NCBI GenBank assembly: GCA_008011715.2
Contig: CP136508.1
Location: 1,364,001 to 1,428,000, forward strand
DNA: 64,000 nucleotides
Origin: [Empedobacter] haloabium
GTDB taxonomy: Bacteria; Pseudomonadota; Gammaproteobacteria; Burkholderiales; Burkholderiaceae_D
Direction: 5' to 3'
This document shows, in pieces, positions 17,039-26,656 of the stretch. The notes below the pieces were generated by a model. It made no database searches and had not been told where the DNA came from. It saw only the letters and a list, made by a program, of their open reading frames with translations. Within the stretch, counting starts at the first letter, position 1, and each line of letters starts with the position of its first letter. Made by a program: the position numbers and the translations under genes.

Positions 17039-19291
17039 ATGCAGGCCAGCTCCATCGGCGCGCCGCCCCTGGCCGACGAAGCGATCGCGATCCTGGAAGG
17101 CATTTCGGAGGGATTTTTCGCCGTTGCGGCGGACTGGACCTTCACCTATGTCAATCGCCAGGCCGGCCAGTTCCTCGGCGCCGACCCCGGCCACCTGGTG
17201 GGCCGCAAACTATCGGACCTCGACGTCGGCCTGCGCGGCAGCGCCTTCGAGGCGCTCTGCCGCACCGCGATGGCCGAGGGCGCGCCGGCCGGGATGACGG
17301 CCCGTCATCCGGTGCAGGGCGGCTGGCACGAAATGCGCGTGCAGCCCATGCCTGCGGGATTGGCGGTCTATCTGCGCGACGTGACGGCGCAAGTGCAGGC
17401 GGAGCAGGCCTTGCGCGAAAGCGAGCGCACGTTCCGCATGATGGCCGATTCGATCCCGCAGATCGTCTGGATCGTCGAGGCCTCGGGCGAAGCGGTCTAC
17501 TTCAACCGCCAGTGGCGCAACTACACCGGCGTGCACATCGACTCTTCCACGCCCGCCAGCGTGGCGGGCGAATTCGTGCATCCGGCCGACCGGGAGGCGA
17601 CGCTCGTCGCATGGGAACGGGCGTACCGGGACGGCGGCGTCTTCCACGTCGAGCATCGCATTCGTTCCCGCGACGGCGACTACCGCTGGTTCCTCGTGCT
17701 GGCCGAGCCATATCGCAATTGCGCCGGCGTCATCGAGCGGTGGTTCGGCACGTCGACCGACATCCACGGGCAGAAGATGGCGAAAATGGCGTTGGCGGAG
17801 AGCGAGCTGCGCTTCCGGGCGCTGACCAATGCGACCTCGGACGTCGTCTTCCGCATGAGTCCCGACTGGAGCATCATGCACGAGCTGGATGGGCGCGGCT
17901 TCCTGAAAACGGCGAGCGGGCTGGGCGAATATCGCATCGAGGACTACGTGGACCCGCAGGACCTGGGCATCGCACGCGCCGCCATCGACGCCGCGATCCG
18001 TGGCAAGGCCACGTTCGCGCTGGAACACCGCGTGCTGCGGGCCGACGGCAGCAGTGGCTGGACTTACTCACGCGCGGTGCCGATCCTCGATGACGCCGGC
18101 GCGATCCGCGAATGGATCGGCATGGCCAGCGACATCACCGCGCGCAAGGCGGCGGAAGAGCAGTTGCGCGAGGCGGACCGGCGCAAGGACGACTTCCTGG
18201 CCATGCTGGGGCACGAACTGCGCAATCCGCTGGCGCCGATCAAGGCCGCGACCCAGCTGCTGCAGACGCGCATGCTGGACGAGCCAGCGATCCTGCGCAC
18301 CAGCCAGGTCATCGAGCGCCAGATCGGCCACATGACCAACCTGATCGACGAGCTGCTGGACATGTCGCGCGTGTCGAAGAACCTGATCAGGCTCGACAAG
18401 ATCCCGGTCGATCTGGGCGACGTCGTGCACGACGCTGTCGAGCAGGCCGCGCCGCTGGTGCAGGCGCGCCGACACCAGCTGGACGTCCTGGCGGGCCCGG
18501 ACGCCATGCTGGTGCTGGGCGACAAGAAGCGTCTTGTCCAGGTCGTGACCAATCTGCTCAACAATGCGGCCAAGTTCACCGACCAGGGCGGCCATATCGC
18601 GCTGGCGCTACGCGCCAGTGCCGACGAGGTGCGCATCGAGGTGGCCGACAACGGCATCGGCATGACGCCGGCGATGACGCGCCAGGCATTCGAGCTGTTT
18701 GCGCAGGCCGAACTGAGCGCGGACCGGACGATGGGCGGGCTGGGCCTTGGACTGGCACTGGTCAAGAGCCTGGTCGAGCTGCATGGCGGCACCGTCAATT
18801 GCCACAGCGACGGCCTGGGCCGGGGCAGCCGCTTCACGATCGTGCTGCCGCGCCTGCACGCGGCCGCGCCGCCCGAACCGGCGCCCGTCGCGCTCGCGCT
18901 GCCGGCGCAGCAGGCGCTGCGCATCCTGGTCGTCGACGACAACGTCGATGCGGCGCAGATGCTGGCGATGCTGCTGGAGTCCAGCGGCCACGAGGTCGCC
19001 GTCGAGCACTCGCCGAGCCGCGCGTTGCGGCATGCGCTGGCCCGGCCGCCGCAACTGTGCCTGCTCGATATCGGCCTGCCGGAGATGGACGGTTACGAAC
19101 TGGCCGCGCGCCTGCGCGCGCGCAGCGAGACCGCCGGCGTGGTACTGGTCGCCGTCACCGGCTATGGCCAGGCCAGCGACCGCGAGAAATCGCTGGCCGC
19201 GGGCTTCGACCACCACCTGGTCAAGCCCATCGCCATGGACAGGCTGCGCGACATCCTGGCGCAGGTGCGCGGCGGCGCCGGGCCAGCCTGA
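17039..19291 (+). CDS. Hybrid sensor histidine kinase with three PAS domains and a receiver
   Basis: A 750-residue cytoplasmic kinase with no membrane segment. Three PAS/PAC domains span roughly residues 15-125, 130-255 and 258-375. HisKA follows with phosphoacceptor His392 (GHELRNPLAPIKA), then an HATPase domain (NLLNNAAKFT, VADNGIGM, GGLGLGLALVKSLVELHGG) and a C-terminal receiver with phosphoacceptor Asp677 (LLDIGLPEMDG) and the lysine in LVKP. Start ATG 17039 has GAAAGGA upstream; an in-frame ATG at 16976 is possible. A TATAAT sequence lies at 17003-17008. No cognate regulator adjoins it, and the signal is unknown. Confidence 0.9.
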   Translation: MQASSIGAPPLADEAIAILEGISEGFFAVAADWTFTYVNRQAGQFLGADPGHLVGRKLSDLDVGLRGSAFEALCRTAMAEGAPAGMTARHPVQGGWHEMRVQPMPAGLAVYLRDVTAQVQAEQALRESERTFRMMADSIPQIVWIVEASGEAVYFNRQWRNYTGVHIDSSTPASVAGEFVHPADREATLVAWERAYRDGGVFHVEHRIRSRDGDYRWFLVLAEPYRNCAGVIERWFGTSTDIHGQKMAKMALAESELRFRALTNATSDVVFRMSPDWSIMHELDGRGFLKTASGLGEYRIEDYVDPQDLGIARAAIDAAIRGKATFALEHRVLRADGSSGWTYSRAVPILDDAGAIREWIGMASDITARKAAEEQLREADRRKDDFLAMLGHELRNPLAPIKAATQLLQTRMLDEPAILRTSQVIERQIGHMTNLIDELLDMSRVSKNLIRLDKIPVDLGDVVHDAVEQAAPLVQARRHQLDVLAGPDAMLVLGDKKRLVQVVTNLLNNAAKFTDQGGHIALALRASADEVRIEVADNGIGMTPAMTRQAFELFAQAELSADRTMGGLGLGLALVKSLVELHGGTVNCHSDGLGRGSRFTIVLPRLHAAAPPEPAPVALALPAQQALRILVVDDNVDAAQMLAMLLESSGHEVAVEHSPSRALRHALARPPQLCLLDIGLPEMDGYELAARLRARSETAGVVLVAVTGYGQASDREKSLAAGFDHHLVKPIAMDRLRDILAQVRGGAGPA

Positions 19292-19468
19292 CCATTGCAT
19301 CGCCTATCGGAAAACCCCGTGTACAAACTGACCGGACGGTGCGCATTGCGGCGCTGCGCGCGGCGCTGGCGACCAGCATCGGTCCTGCAAAGGTCGAGGC
19401 ATGGAGCCAAGTGGCGCACTTCATCTGGCCACGGCCGGATGAAGTTTCCTGCCTGGGAGGCGCTCCGC

Positions 19469-22135
19469 TCAGCGCGCGGCCACTTTCGCAGACACCGCCG
19501 CCGCGGCGGCCTCGCGCATCATGGCGGCTTCTGCTTGCTTGAAGCGCGCCGTCTCCAGGCCGCGCGCCAGCTGCGCAGCCATGTCCGCCGGGACCTTCTG
19601 CTTGAACCACGCCTCCAGTTGCTCCGGCGGCGCGGCGCGCCAGAACAGTTCGGGCGCTTCCTGCGACAGGAACGTCAGCCCGAACGGCGCGTAAGGCTCC
19701 AGCAGCGCATCGACGTTCTGCTGGAAGAGGTCCCACGCCAGTCGAGGGTGCTCGTCCACCATCCGCGCCAGCAGCGGCAGGCGGGCCGTACCGGCCTGCT
19801 TCGGAATCTCGTCGGAAATCAGCATGGCGCCGACCTTCTGCGCCAGCGCCGGGTCGCGCACCAGCGTCAGCGCCTGGTAATAGCGCCGCAATTCCGTTTC
19901 GTTGCGCGCGCCCTTGGCGATACCATGCAGCTGCTCGAACTCGGCGGGCGTAGCGCTCGACGCGACGATCGACATGACCATGAACTGGTCATCCGGCGCG
20001 ACAGCTTCGCGGTCGGCCACGAACGCGGCGAAGCGCTTGCGCGCCTCGGCCATCGTCGCGGCATCGCCCCAGATGCCGAGCTGGCCGAGCAACGTGCGAC
20101 GCAGGTTCTGGACGGCGGGCGTGTCGCCCGGACGTAGGTCCCAGCCCAACTGCCGCGCCAACGGCCCGACCAGTTCGCGCGCATACGCCGTGAATGCGGC
20201 GTGGCTGGGCGCGCCACGCTGGTACGATTCGAGCGTGGCCAGCACGCCGGCGATCTGCTCCCACGAACGCGGGTTCTGCACGCCGCCCATGGCCCAGGCC
20301 AGATCCAGGTAGCTTTGCAGCGGGGCCGCGCCGGCTTGCGCCAACGCCCACTGGTCGTCCAGCATGGCGATCCGGTCGCCATCGGTCAGCGTGGTGAACC
20401 TGCTGGTATTGCGTGCCAGCGTGGCCGGGTCATAGGCGACGCGGAAGTAACCGATCGCGTCGGCGTTCACGGTCAGCGTGTCCTGGCAGGTGCCAGCTTC
20501 GATCTGCTGCCTCGCCCTGCTCAGGAGCACCGCCTGCGCCGGGCCGCTGCCGCTGCGTACCTGCAGCGGCACGTGCCAGCGGCCCTTGCCTTGGCCTGCC
20601 TCCAGTCCCTGCAGCAGGAAGCGCTGCTGCGTCAGCGCGGCGGTGCGCTTGCCGTCCGCGCCGCACGTCGCCGTCACCGACACGAGCGGGAAGCCCGGCT
20701 GCGTCGTCCACGACGTGGCGATGGCGCTGATCTTGCCGCCCTTGCCGCCTTTCATGCCGACGGCATCGAGCGCCAGCCACAAGTCGCCGCCGAGCGTGTT
20801 CGAATAGGCATGTTTCTTCATGTAGTTGCGGATGCCTTGGCGGAAGTTGTCCGGCCCCATGTAGTTTTCGAGCATGCGCAGCACCGCCTGGCCCTTCCTG
20901 TATACGATGGCCGGATCGAAGGAGTTCAACGCATCGAGTTCGTTGACCACGTGCTTGAGGATCGGCTGTGCGCTGGCGCGCGCGTCCGCGGCCATCGCAT
21001 TTTCCTTGCTCTCGTCCTGCTGCTCCCACCAGCGCCAGGCGGGATTGCGCAGGTCCGTCTCGCGCGCCGCCATCCAGGACGCGAAGCTCTCGTTCAGCCA
21101 CACCTCATCCCACCAGCCCATCGTCACGAGGTCGCCGAACCACTGGTGCGCCATCTCGTGCGCCTGGATCGAGAACACTTTCTGGCGGGCGTTGAGGGTA
21201 CTGGACGGCGTGATGAGCAGCGCCTGGTCGTTGTACGTGATCGCGCCCCAGTTTTCCATCCCGCCGCTGAAGCCGCCCGGCAGCGCGATCGACGTCAGCT
21301 TGGGCAGCGGATACTTCACGCCGAAGTAGTCATTGAAATCGTCGAGGATCTGTTGTGCCGTCGCCAGCGCGAACCGTCCGCCTTCTTCCTGGCCCTTGAC
21401 CGTCACGACGTTGAGGTACGTGCCGTTGTGGTCCGCGCCGATCTCGCCCAGGTTCCCGCCTGTGAATTCGACCAGGTAAGTGGGCATCTTCGGCGTTGCG
21501 TCGAAACTCGTGGTGGCAAGGGCGCCATCGACCGTACGTGAAGCTTGCGGCATGTTCGAGTACACCGCCCAGCTGGCGGGCACGGTCACCGTCAGCTTGA
21601 ACACGGCGCGAAACGCCGGCTCGTCCCAGCACGGGAACATGCGGCGCGCGTCGGTGGCCTGGAACATTGTGCTGAGCAGTTCGCCATGGACCCCGTCAGG
21701 CGTCTTGTACTGCTGGGCGAACAGGCCCACCGGCTTGGTCTGGATCTTGCCGGTGTAGTCGAACGTGAGCGTGTGGCGGCCGCGCGATGCGGGGGAATGC
21801 AGCGTGACGGTGGTGAGCTGCCGTTCGTCGCTGGACGCCACCGCCTTGACAGGCTTGCCGTCGAGTAGGACGTTGCTCAGCTTCTGGTTCAGCGAGTTGA
21901 ACTGGATGGTCGCAGTGGGCGCCATGACGTCGAGCACGATCGACTCATGTCCGGCAAGGGTGCGCGCAGCGGTATTCGGGGTCAGGGCGATGTCGTACCG
22001 GATCGGAACGACGTTCTTGGGCAGCCGCCCAGGCGCTTTGGCGAAGCTGAAGGTGGCTGGCACGGCCGATTGTGCCAGGATAGGGGGCGACGAGAGCGCC
22101 GTGGCCACGGCCAAACTCAACAGGCTGATTCGCAT
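19469..22135 (-). CDS. M1-family membrane alanyl aminopeptidase, exported
   Basis: An 888-residue zinc aminopeptidase with signal peptide MRISLLSLAVATALSSPPILA. The substrate motif GGMENWG lies near residue 292 and the zinc site HEMAHQW begins at His326, with the third ligand Glu in WLNESFASW about 19 residues on. The C-terminal ERAP1-like helical domain is complete. It would cleave N-terminal residues from peptides in the periplasm or outside. It is transcribed convergently with the histidine kinase, 177 bp apart. Confidence 0.94.
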   Translation of the reverse strand: MRISLLSLAVATALSSPPILAQSAVPATFSFAKAPGRLPKNVVPIRYDIALTPNTAARTLAGHESIVLDVMAPTATIQFNSLNQKLSNVLLDGKPVKAVASSDERQLTTVTLHSPASRGRHTLTFDYTGKIQTKPVGLFAQQYKTPDGVHGELLSTMFQATDARRMFPCWDEPAFRAVFKLTVTVPASWAVYSNMPQASRTVDGALATTSFDATPKMPTYLVEFTGGNLGEIGADHNGTYLNVVTVKGQEEGGRFALATAQQILDDFNDYFGVKYPLPKLTSIALPGGFSGGMENWGAITYNDQALLITPSSTLNARQKVFSIQAHEMAHQWFGDLVTMGWWDEVWLNESFASWMAARETDLRNPAWRWWEQQDESKENAMAADARASAQPILKHVVNELDALNSFDPAIVYRKGQAVLRMLENYMGPDNFRQGIRNYMKKHAYSNTLGGDLWLALDAVGMKGGKGGKISAIATSWTTQPGFPLVSVTATCGADGKRTAALTQQRFLLQGLEAGQGKGRWHVPLQVRSGSGPAQAVLLSRARQQIEAGTCQDTLTVNADAIGYFRVAYDPATLARNTSRFTTLTDGDRIAMLDDQWALAQAGAAPLQSYLDLAWAMGGVQNPRSWEQIAGVLATLESYQRGAPSHAAFTAYARELVGPLARQLGWDLRPGDTPAVQNLRRTLLGQLGIWGDAATMAEARKRFAAFVADREAVAPDDQFMVMSIVASSATPAEFEQLHGIAKGARNETELRRYYQALTLVRDPALAQKVGAMLISDEIPKQAGTARLPLLARMVDEHPRLAWDLFQQNVDALLEPYAPFGLTFLSQEAPELFWRAAPPEQLEAWFKQKVPADMAAQLARGLETARFKQAEAAMMREAAAAAVSAKVAAR

Positions 22136-22371
22136 TGCGCGTTCCTTGCTCGAAAAACGCCGATGCTACAGCCTTCTTGCTGCATTCGAATCGCTAGAAA
22201 GAGCTATGCCGGCGCACCGAAAACGGCGCGCCTGGCGTGGTGCCCGGCATTGCAAGGGTTGCCGGCGCAATCCGCGTTACCGAATCGCTTGCAGAGATAG
22301 GGGGGGCAAGCATGGGCAAGGAGGGCAAGCCGGGAGCTACCGGCCACGCCGAGAAGTCGGGCCAGGCGTCC

Positions 22372-22656
22372 TTAGTGGAATGCCCGCAATACCTTCTGCT
22401 CGCCGGTGCGGTCGCCATGCAACCGGCAGGCCTGCTCGGTCGCATCCAGCATGCGCACCAGCTGGGCTTCCTCGCAGCGTTCGAGTTCCTCGTTGGCAAC
22501 GGCCAGCGCCTGGGCCAGCTTGTTGCGGGCCGTGTGGTACAGGCCGTGATCGTAATGTCCCGTGTTCTTCAACAGGTCTTCCGCGTTCTCGATGACCTGC
22601 CGCAGATCGCCGATCAGGCGCTGTTGGGTGACGATTTTGGTGTCGGAGCCTTCCAT
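22372..22656 (-). CDS. DUF883-like small helical protein (94 aa), no membrane anchor
   Basis: MEGSDTKIVTQQRLIGDLRQ followed by VIENAEDLLKNTG resembles the start of DUF883 (YqjD/ElaB-like) proteins, but the C-terminal membrane helix of that family is missing and is replaced by a charged end with CEEAQLVRMLDATEQACRLH. GGGGAAA lies before the ATG. Family assignment is tentative. The 236 bp between it and the aminopeptidase start holds no gene. Confidence 0.55.
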   Translation of the reverse strand: MEGSDTKIVTQQRLIGDLRQVIENAEDLLKNTGHYDHGLYHTARNKLAQALAVANEELERCEEAQLVRMLDATEQACRLHGDRTGEQKVLRAFH

Positions 22657-22724
22657 GATGTTTCCCCGTGTTAGCTGCTGGATTGTAAATATAGCTGCGA
22701 CAGGGCTGCACGGGTTGCGGCAAA

Positions 22725-22961
22725 TCAAGCCCCGTCGGCACCGCTTTCACCGATGACGACGATGCGCACATCGCCCAGCGTCACCTGCTGGCCGGCGCGG
22801 ATCTTGGCCGTCTTGCGCAGTTCCTGCTTGCCGTCCACGCGGACCTGACCGCTGGCGACGATCTGCTTGCCGGCACCACCGCTGTCGCACAAGCCAACCA
22901 CCTTCAGAAGCTGGTTCAGCTCGATGTATTCAGATGTTAATTCAAATTCTACTTTTTGCAT
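22725..22961 (-). CDS. RNA-binding S4-domain protein (YbcJ-like)
   Basis: A 78-residue S4 domain: IELNQLLKVVGLCDSGGAGK, then IVASGQVRVDGKQELRKTAKI and the closing GQQVTLGDVRIVVIGE. YbcJ-type proteins bind RNA, probably ribosomal. ATG 22961 is used because GAGG lies just upstream; a longer frame to 22991 lacks a ribosome site. Confidence 0.85.
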   Translation of the reverse strand: MQKVEFELTSEYIELNQLLKVVGLCDSGGAGKQIVASGQVRVDGKQELRKTAKIRAGQQVTLGDVRIVVIGESGADGA

Positions 22962-23063
22962 TCTATCCTCGTTGAAACTGATCCCGCGCACGCAAAGTTT
23001 GACAGGGGAATGTTGTAAATATGTTACTAACTGACGTGCCTATGCGGTGCGCGGGGCGGGCCG

Positions 23064-24461
23064 TCAGCCGCTCGCGCCCGGTTGCGTCATCGCCAGCGGG
23101 ACGATCCACTGCTCGAATTGTTCGGCCGTCACGTAACCCAGCGCCAGCGCGGCGTCGCGCAGCGTCGTGCCCTCGTGCTGGGCTTTCTTGGCGATCTGGG
23201 CGGCGCGATCATACCCGATGTGAGGCGCCAGCGCGGTCACCAGCATCAGCGAGCGTTCCATCAGCTCGCCGATGCGCTCGCGGTTGGGCTCGATGCCGCG
23301 GGCGCAGTGCTCGTCGAAACTGCGCATGCCATCCGCCAGCAGCCGCGCGCTCTGCAGGAAATTATGCGCCAGCAGCGGCTTGTAGACGTTCAGCTCGAAA
23401 TTGCCGGAAGCGCCGCCCAGCGTGATGGCGACGTCGTTGCCGAACACCTGGCAGCACAGCATCGTCACGGCCTCGCACTGCGTCGGGTTGACCTTGCCCG
23501 GCATGATCGAGCTGCCCGGTTCGTTCTCCGGAATCGTGATCTCGCCCAGGCCGGAGCGGGGGCCGGAGGCCATCCAGCGCACGTCGTTGGCAATCTTGAA
23601 CAATGCGCCGGCCAGCGTCTTCAGCGCGCCGTGCGCGGCCAGCAGGGCTTCGTGCCCGGCCAGCGCGGCAAACTTGTTGTCGGCGCTGCGGAACGGCAGC
23701 GCCAGGCGGGAAGCCAGCTCGGCCGCGATGCGCGTCGCGTATTCGGGATGGGCGTTCAGGCCCGTGCCCACGGCCGTGCCGCCGGCGGCCAGTTCCAGCA
23801 CGGCGGGCAGGGCGTTGGTGAGCGCCCGCTCCGCATGGTCCAGCTGGGCCACGTAGCCGGAGAATTCCTGGCCCAGGGTCAGCGGCGTCGCATCCTGCAG
23901 GTGGGTGCGGCCGATCTTGACGATGTCGGCGAACGCCTTTGCCTTGGCGTCCAGCGTGGCGCGCAGCTGGCGCAGCGCCGGCAGCACGTTCGTGGCGACA
24001 GCCGTGGCGGCGGCGACGTGGATGGCGGTCGGGAAGATGTCGTTGGACGACTGGCCCTTGTTGACGTCGTCGTTCGGGTGCAGCTTGCGCTCCTCGCCGC
24101 GTACACCGCCCAGCAGTTCGGAAGCGCGGTTGGCCAGCACCTCGTTCATGTTCATGTTCGACTGCGTGCCGGAACCGGTCTGCCACACGGCCAGCGGGAA
24201 TTCTTCGGCGTGTTTGCCGGCCAGCACTTCATCCGCCGCCTGGGTGATGGCGTCCGCCTTCACCGTGTCCAGCACGCCCAGGTCGACATTGACGCGGGCG
24301 GCGGCGCGCTTGACCTGGGCCAGCGCGGCAATCAGCTCGGGGGGCATGCGTTCCGTGGAAATGTGGAAGTGGTGCAGCGAGCGCTGCGTCTGCGCTCCCC
24401 ACAAGCGGTCGGCCGGCACGTCGATGGGGCCGAAACTGTCGCGTTCGATTCTGCTGTCCAT
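23064..24461 (-). CDS. fumC: Fumarate hydratase class II
   Basis: A 465-residue homotetrameric, iron-independent fumarase converting fumarate and water to malate. Active-site segments: [14 protein letters not shown] near residue 96, the [14 protein letters not shown] region near 128, [12 protein letters not shown] near 185, and the family signature [16 protein letters not shown] near 315. Full length. AAGGAACAGC precedes the ATG. Divergent from the FimV-like gene. Confidence 0.97.
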   Translation of the reverse strand: MDSRIERDSFGPIDVPADRLWGAQTQRSLHHFHISTERMPPELIAALAQVKRAAARVNVDLGVLDTVKADAITQAADEVLAGKHAEEFPLAVWQTGSGTQSNMNMNEVLANRASELLGGVRGEERKLHPNDDVNKGQSSNDIFPTAIHVAAATAVATNVLPALRQLRATLDAKAKAFADIVKIGRTHLQDATPLTLGQEFSGYVAQLDHAERALTNALPAVLELAAGGTAVGTGLNAHPEYATRIAAELASRLALPFRSADNKFAALAGHEALLAAHGALKTLAGALFKIANDVRWMASGPRSGLGEITIPENEPGSSIMPGKVNPTQCEAVTMLCCQVFGNDVAITLGGASGNFELNVYKPLLAHNFLQSARLLADGMRSFDEHCARGIEPNRERIGELMERSLMLVTALAPHIGYDRAAQIAKKAQHEGTTLRDAALALGYVTAEQFEQWIVPLAMTQPGASG

Positions 24462-24595
24462 GCTGTTCCTTTATTAATGTTGTGTTTTGCTCGTTCCAGT
24501 GTAGCGCAGTGAAGAAATTCCGGCGGAGCACTACAAAAATCGCGAATCCGGCCGTAATAGGGTTAAGTCTTACCAGCGGGAAAGAATTTATTGCC

Positions 24596-26119
24596 ATGCC
24601 GATCACGTTCAAGCTTCTGCCCCTTGCCGCCCTGGTCCTTGGATTGGGAGCCAACAGCGTTTGCGCCGCCGAGCTGGGCGATGCGACGGTGCGTTCGCAC
24701 ATCGGGCAACCTCTGGTGGCGGATGTGGAACTTGCCGACCTGACGCCGCAGGACCTGGCCGACCTGCAGGCCCGCCTCGCCAGCCGCGACGTGTTCCAGG
24801 GGGCGAACGTGCCCATGAATCCGGCGCTGGCCGGTATGACCATCGGCATCGTCAAGCGCGACGCGCGCCGTACGCTGCACCTGACGACCAGCGCTCCGGT
24901 CCAGTCGGAACTGCTGCACCTGTATTTCGAGCTGTCCAGCGGGGGACGCCAGAGCGTGCGCGGCGTGACGCTGTGGCTGACGCCGGCGCCGCCCGCGCCG
25001 GTACCCCAGCCGACGCGCATCGTGACCGCGCCGCCGGTACCCGTACCCGAGCCCGCTGCCGTGTTGCCGGCACCGGAACCGAAACGACCGGCCACCCGTC
25101 CAGGCGGCATCAGCATCCAGCTGGCCGCCGCGGGCGTACCGGGCAAGCAGGCCACGCGCGCCGATGCCGAGTTGCTGGGGGCTGTCGAGCGCGCGTTTGC
25201 CGCGCGGGCCGCGAAGCCGGCACCGGTGGTCAAAGCGCCGGCGGAGGAGAAGCACGCCACCGAGCCGGCGACCAAGGATGCCGTCAAGGCCGACAAGCCA
25301 GCGGTAACAGAGAAGAAGACGGACAAGCCGGCGCAGACCAAGGCCAAGGCCAAGGCCGAGGCCGAGGCCGAGGCCGAGCCGAAAGACAAGCCAGTGGTGT
25401 CGAAGCCGGTAGAGAAGGTGGCCGAGAAACCAGCCGAGAAGCCAGCGGAGAAACCGGTGGCGCAGCGGCCTGAACCGAAGCCGGCGCCCGCCAAGGCGGC
25501 GCAGCCTGTGGAAGACAAGGCCATGCTGAAGAAGCTGGCCGAGCTGGAAGCCAAGCTGAAAACCTTGCAGAGCATGGTAAAGAGTTCCCAAGTGGCGGCA
25601 CCCGCGGCTGCGCCGGTAGCGGCACCAGTCGCGCCGAAAGCCGCCGCAGCGGCACCGCCCGCGGCGCCGGCGCTGCCGGTCGCGGAAGCGCCCGGCCGTA
25701 CTGCCGCCGGCAAGATCACCGATGCCCGGAGCTCTACGGAAGCGAAGCCGAAGAGCGAGGCGCATCCGGCCGTGGCAACGGTGGAGGAGCCCGTCGCCGC
25801 CCAGCCGGCGCATGCCAAACCGGAGGCCAAGGCCGCCGAGCCGAAGCCGGCACCGGCGCCAGTGGAGGAGCCCGTCAAGGACAAGAAGATGTCGCGCCCC
25901 AAGGTGCTGACGATGATCGCCGGCGGCAGCATGGCGCTGCTGGCGGTGCTGGGCGTCATCATCCACTTCGTTCGGCGCCGCAACGCCAAGAACGCGAAGG
26001 CACAGATCAAGGTATGGCAGAGCTGGCGCAAGAAGGCAATCGCCGAGGCGGCCGCTGCGGAGGAGGATGGCCCAGAAGCGGAATCGGCGGAGGCCGCAGC
26101 CGAGGCAAAAGCCGCGTGA
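24596..26119 (+). CDS. FimV-like inner-membrane protein
   Basis: A 507-residue protein. The signal region (MPITFKLLPLAALVLGLGA) precedes the FimV N-terminal domain (AELGDATVRSHIGQPLVADV ... VPMNPALAGMTIGIVKRDA), then a long Pro/Ala/Lys-rich stretch with KPAEKP-type repeats, a short coiled coil (MLKKLAELEAKLKTLQSMV) and a membrane helix at about residues 435-458. FimV/TspA proteins act in type IV pilus assembly and polar organisation. The usual LysM motif and cytoplasmic TPR domain are not evident, so this is a short family member. The start at 24596 removes an unlikely 38-residue extension. Confidence 0.78.
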   Translation: MPITFKLLPLAALVLGLGANSVCAAELGDATVRSHIGQPLVADVELADLTPQDLADLQARLASRDVFQGANVPMNPALAGMTIGIVKRDARRTLHLTTSAPVQSELLHLYFELSSGGRQSVRGVTLWLTPAPPAPVPQPTRIVTAPPVPVPEPAAVLPAPEPKRPATRPGGISIQLAAAGVPGKQATRADAELLGAVERAFAARAAKPAPVVKAPAEEKHATEPATKDAVKADKPAVTEKKTDKPAQTKAKAKAEAEAEAEPKDKPVVSKPVEKVAEKPAEKPAEKPVAQRPEPKPAPAKAAQPVEDKAMLKKLAELEAKLKTLQSMVKSSQVAAPAAAPVAAPVAPKAAAAAPPAAPALPVAEAPGRTAAGKITDARSSTEAKPKSEAHPAVATVEEPVAAQPAHAKPEAKAAEPKPAPAPVEEPVKDKKMSRPKVLTMIAGGSMALLAVLGVIIHFVRRRNAKNAKAQIKVWQSWRKKAIAEAAAAEEDGPEAESAEAAAEAKAA

Positions 26120-26133
26120 TGCCGCGCGGGCAA

Positions 26134-26165
26134 TAAAAAAAAGCGCCCGGCGGGCGCTTTTTTTT
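26134..26165. terminator. Bidirectional intrinsic terminator
   Basis: A-run, AAGCGCCC, GGC, GGGCGCTT, then a T-run: a strong symmetric hairpin between the convergent FimV-like and FliT genes, able to stop transcription from both sides. Confidence 0.92.
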
Positions 26166-26178
26166 GGAAGGAGGGAAC

Positions 26179-26445
26179 TTAGCCGTTCAGCCGGCCCATC
26201 CATGGTTCGGTCACGTCGCGCACGGCGCGGTCGTTGGCGAGAATCTGCTTGAGCAGGTCGATCTTGCGCTGGCGTGCCGCGCCTTCCAGCTTGGTCACGC
26301 CGCCGATGGCCGGCACCGCAGCCGCAGCGCACTGATTCTCCAGCCGGTCCAATGCGTCGAAGTCGCCGATCTGCGCCGCCACCGCCATCTTGCCCGTCAA
26401 GCCGGCAATGTTTTCGTACATGGAGAGAACTTCGGTGGAGGTCAT
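26179..26445 (-). CDS. fliT: Flagellar export chaperone FliT
   Basis: An 88-residue helical protein with the FliT pattern: VLSMYENIAGLTGKMAVAA, then GDFDALDRLE and the C-terminal KIDLLKQILANDRAVRDVTE with PWMGRLNG. FliT chaperones the filament cap FliD and tunes FlhDC activity. A GAAGG ribosome site precedes the ATG. It is away from any flagellar cluster here, next to an HDOD gene. Confidence 0.8.
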   Translation of the reverse strand: MTSTEVLSMYENIAGLTGKMAVAAQIGDFDALDRLENQCAAAAVPAIGGVTKLEGAARQRKIDLLKQILANDRAVRDVTEPWMGRLNG

Positions 26446-26656
26446 GGCTAGCCTTCAAAAACGTCGATGGAGTACCGCTTGTCTGGATTAACGTCAGGCC
26501 TTGGCGGAACTTTAGGGTTTTTGAAAAAATTTTTTGAATTATTTTCGGGCTTGCCTTTTAGGCATTGAAAGGGGCACGCGCAGGGCGGGACGGCCTCGCG
26601 CCGAGGCGGCAGCCGGAGTGCGCTTTGTCATCCCGGCATGCTATAGAAAACCCTTG

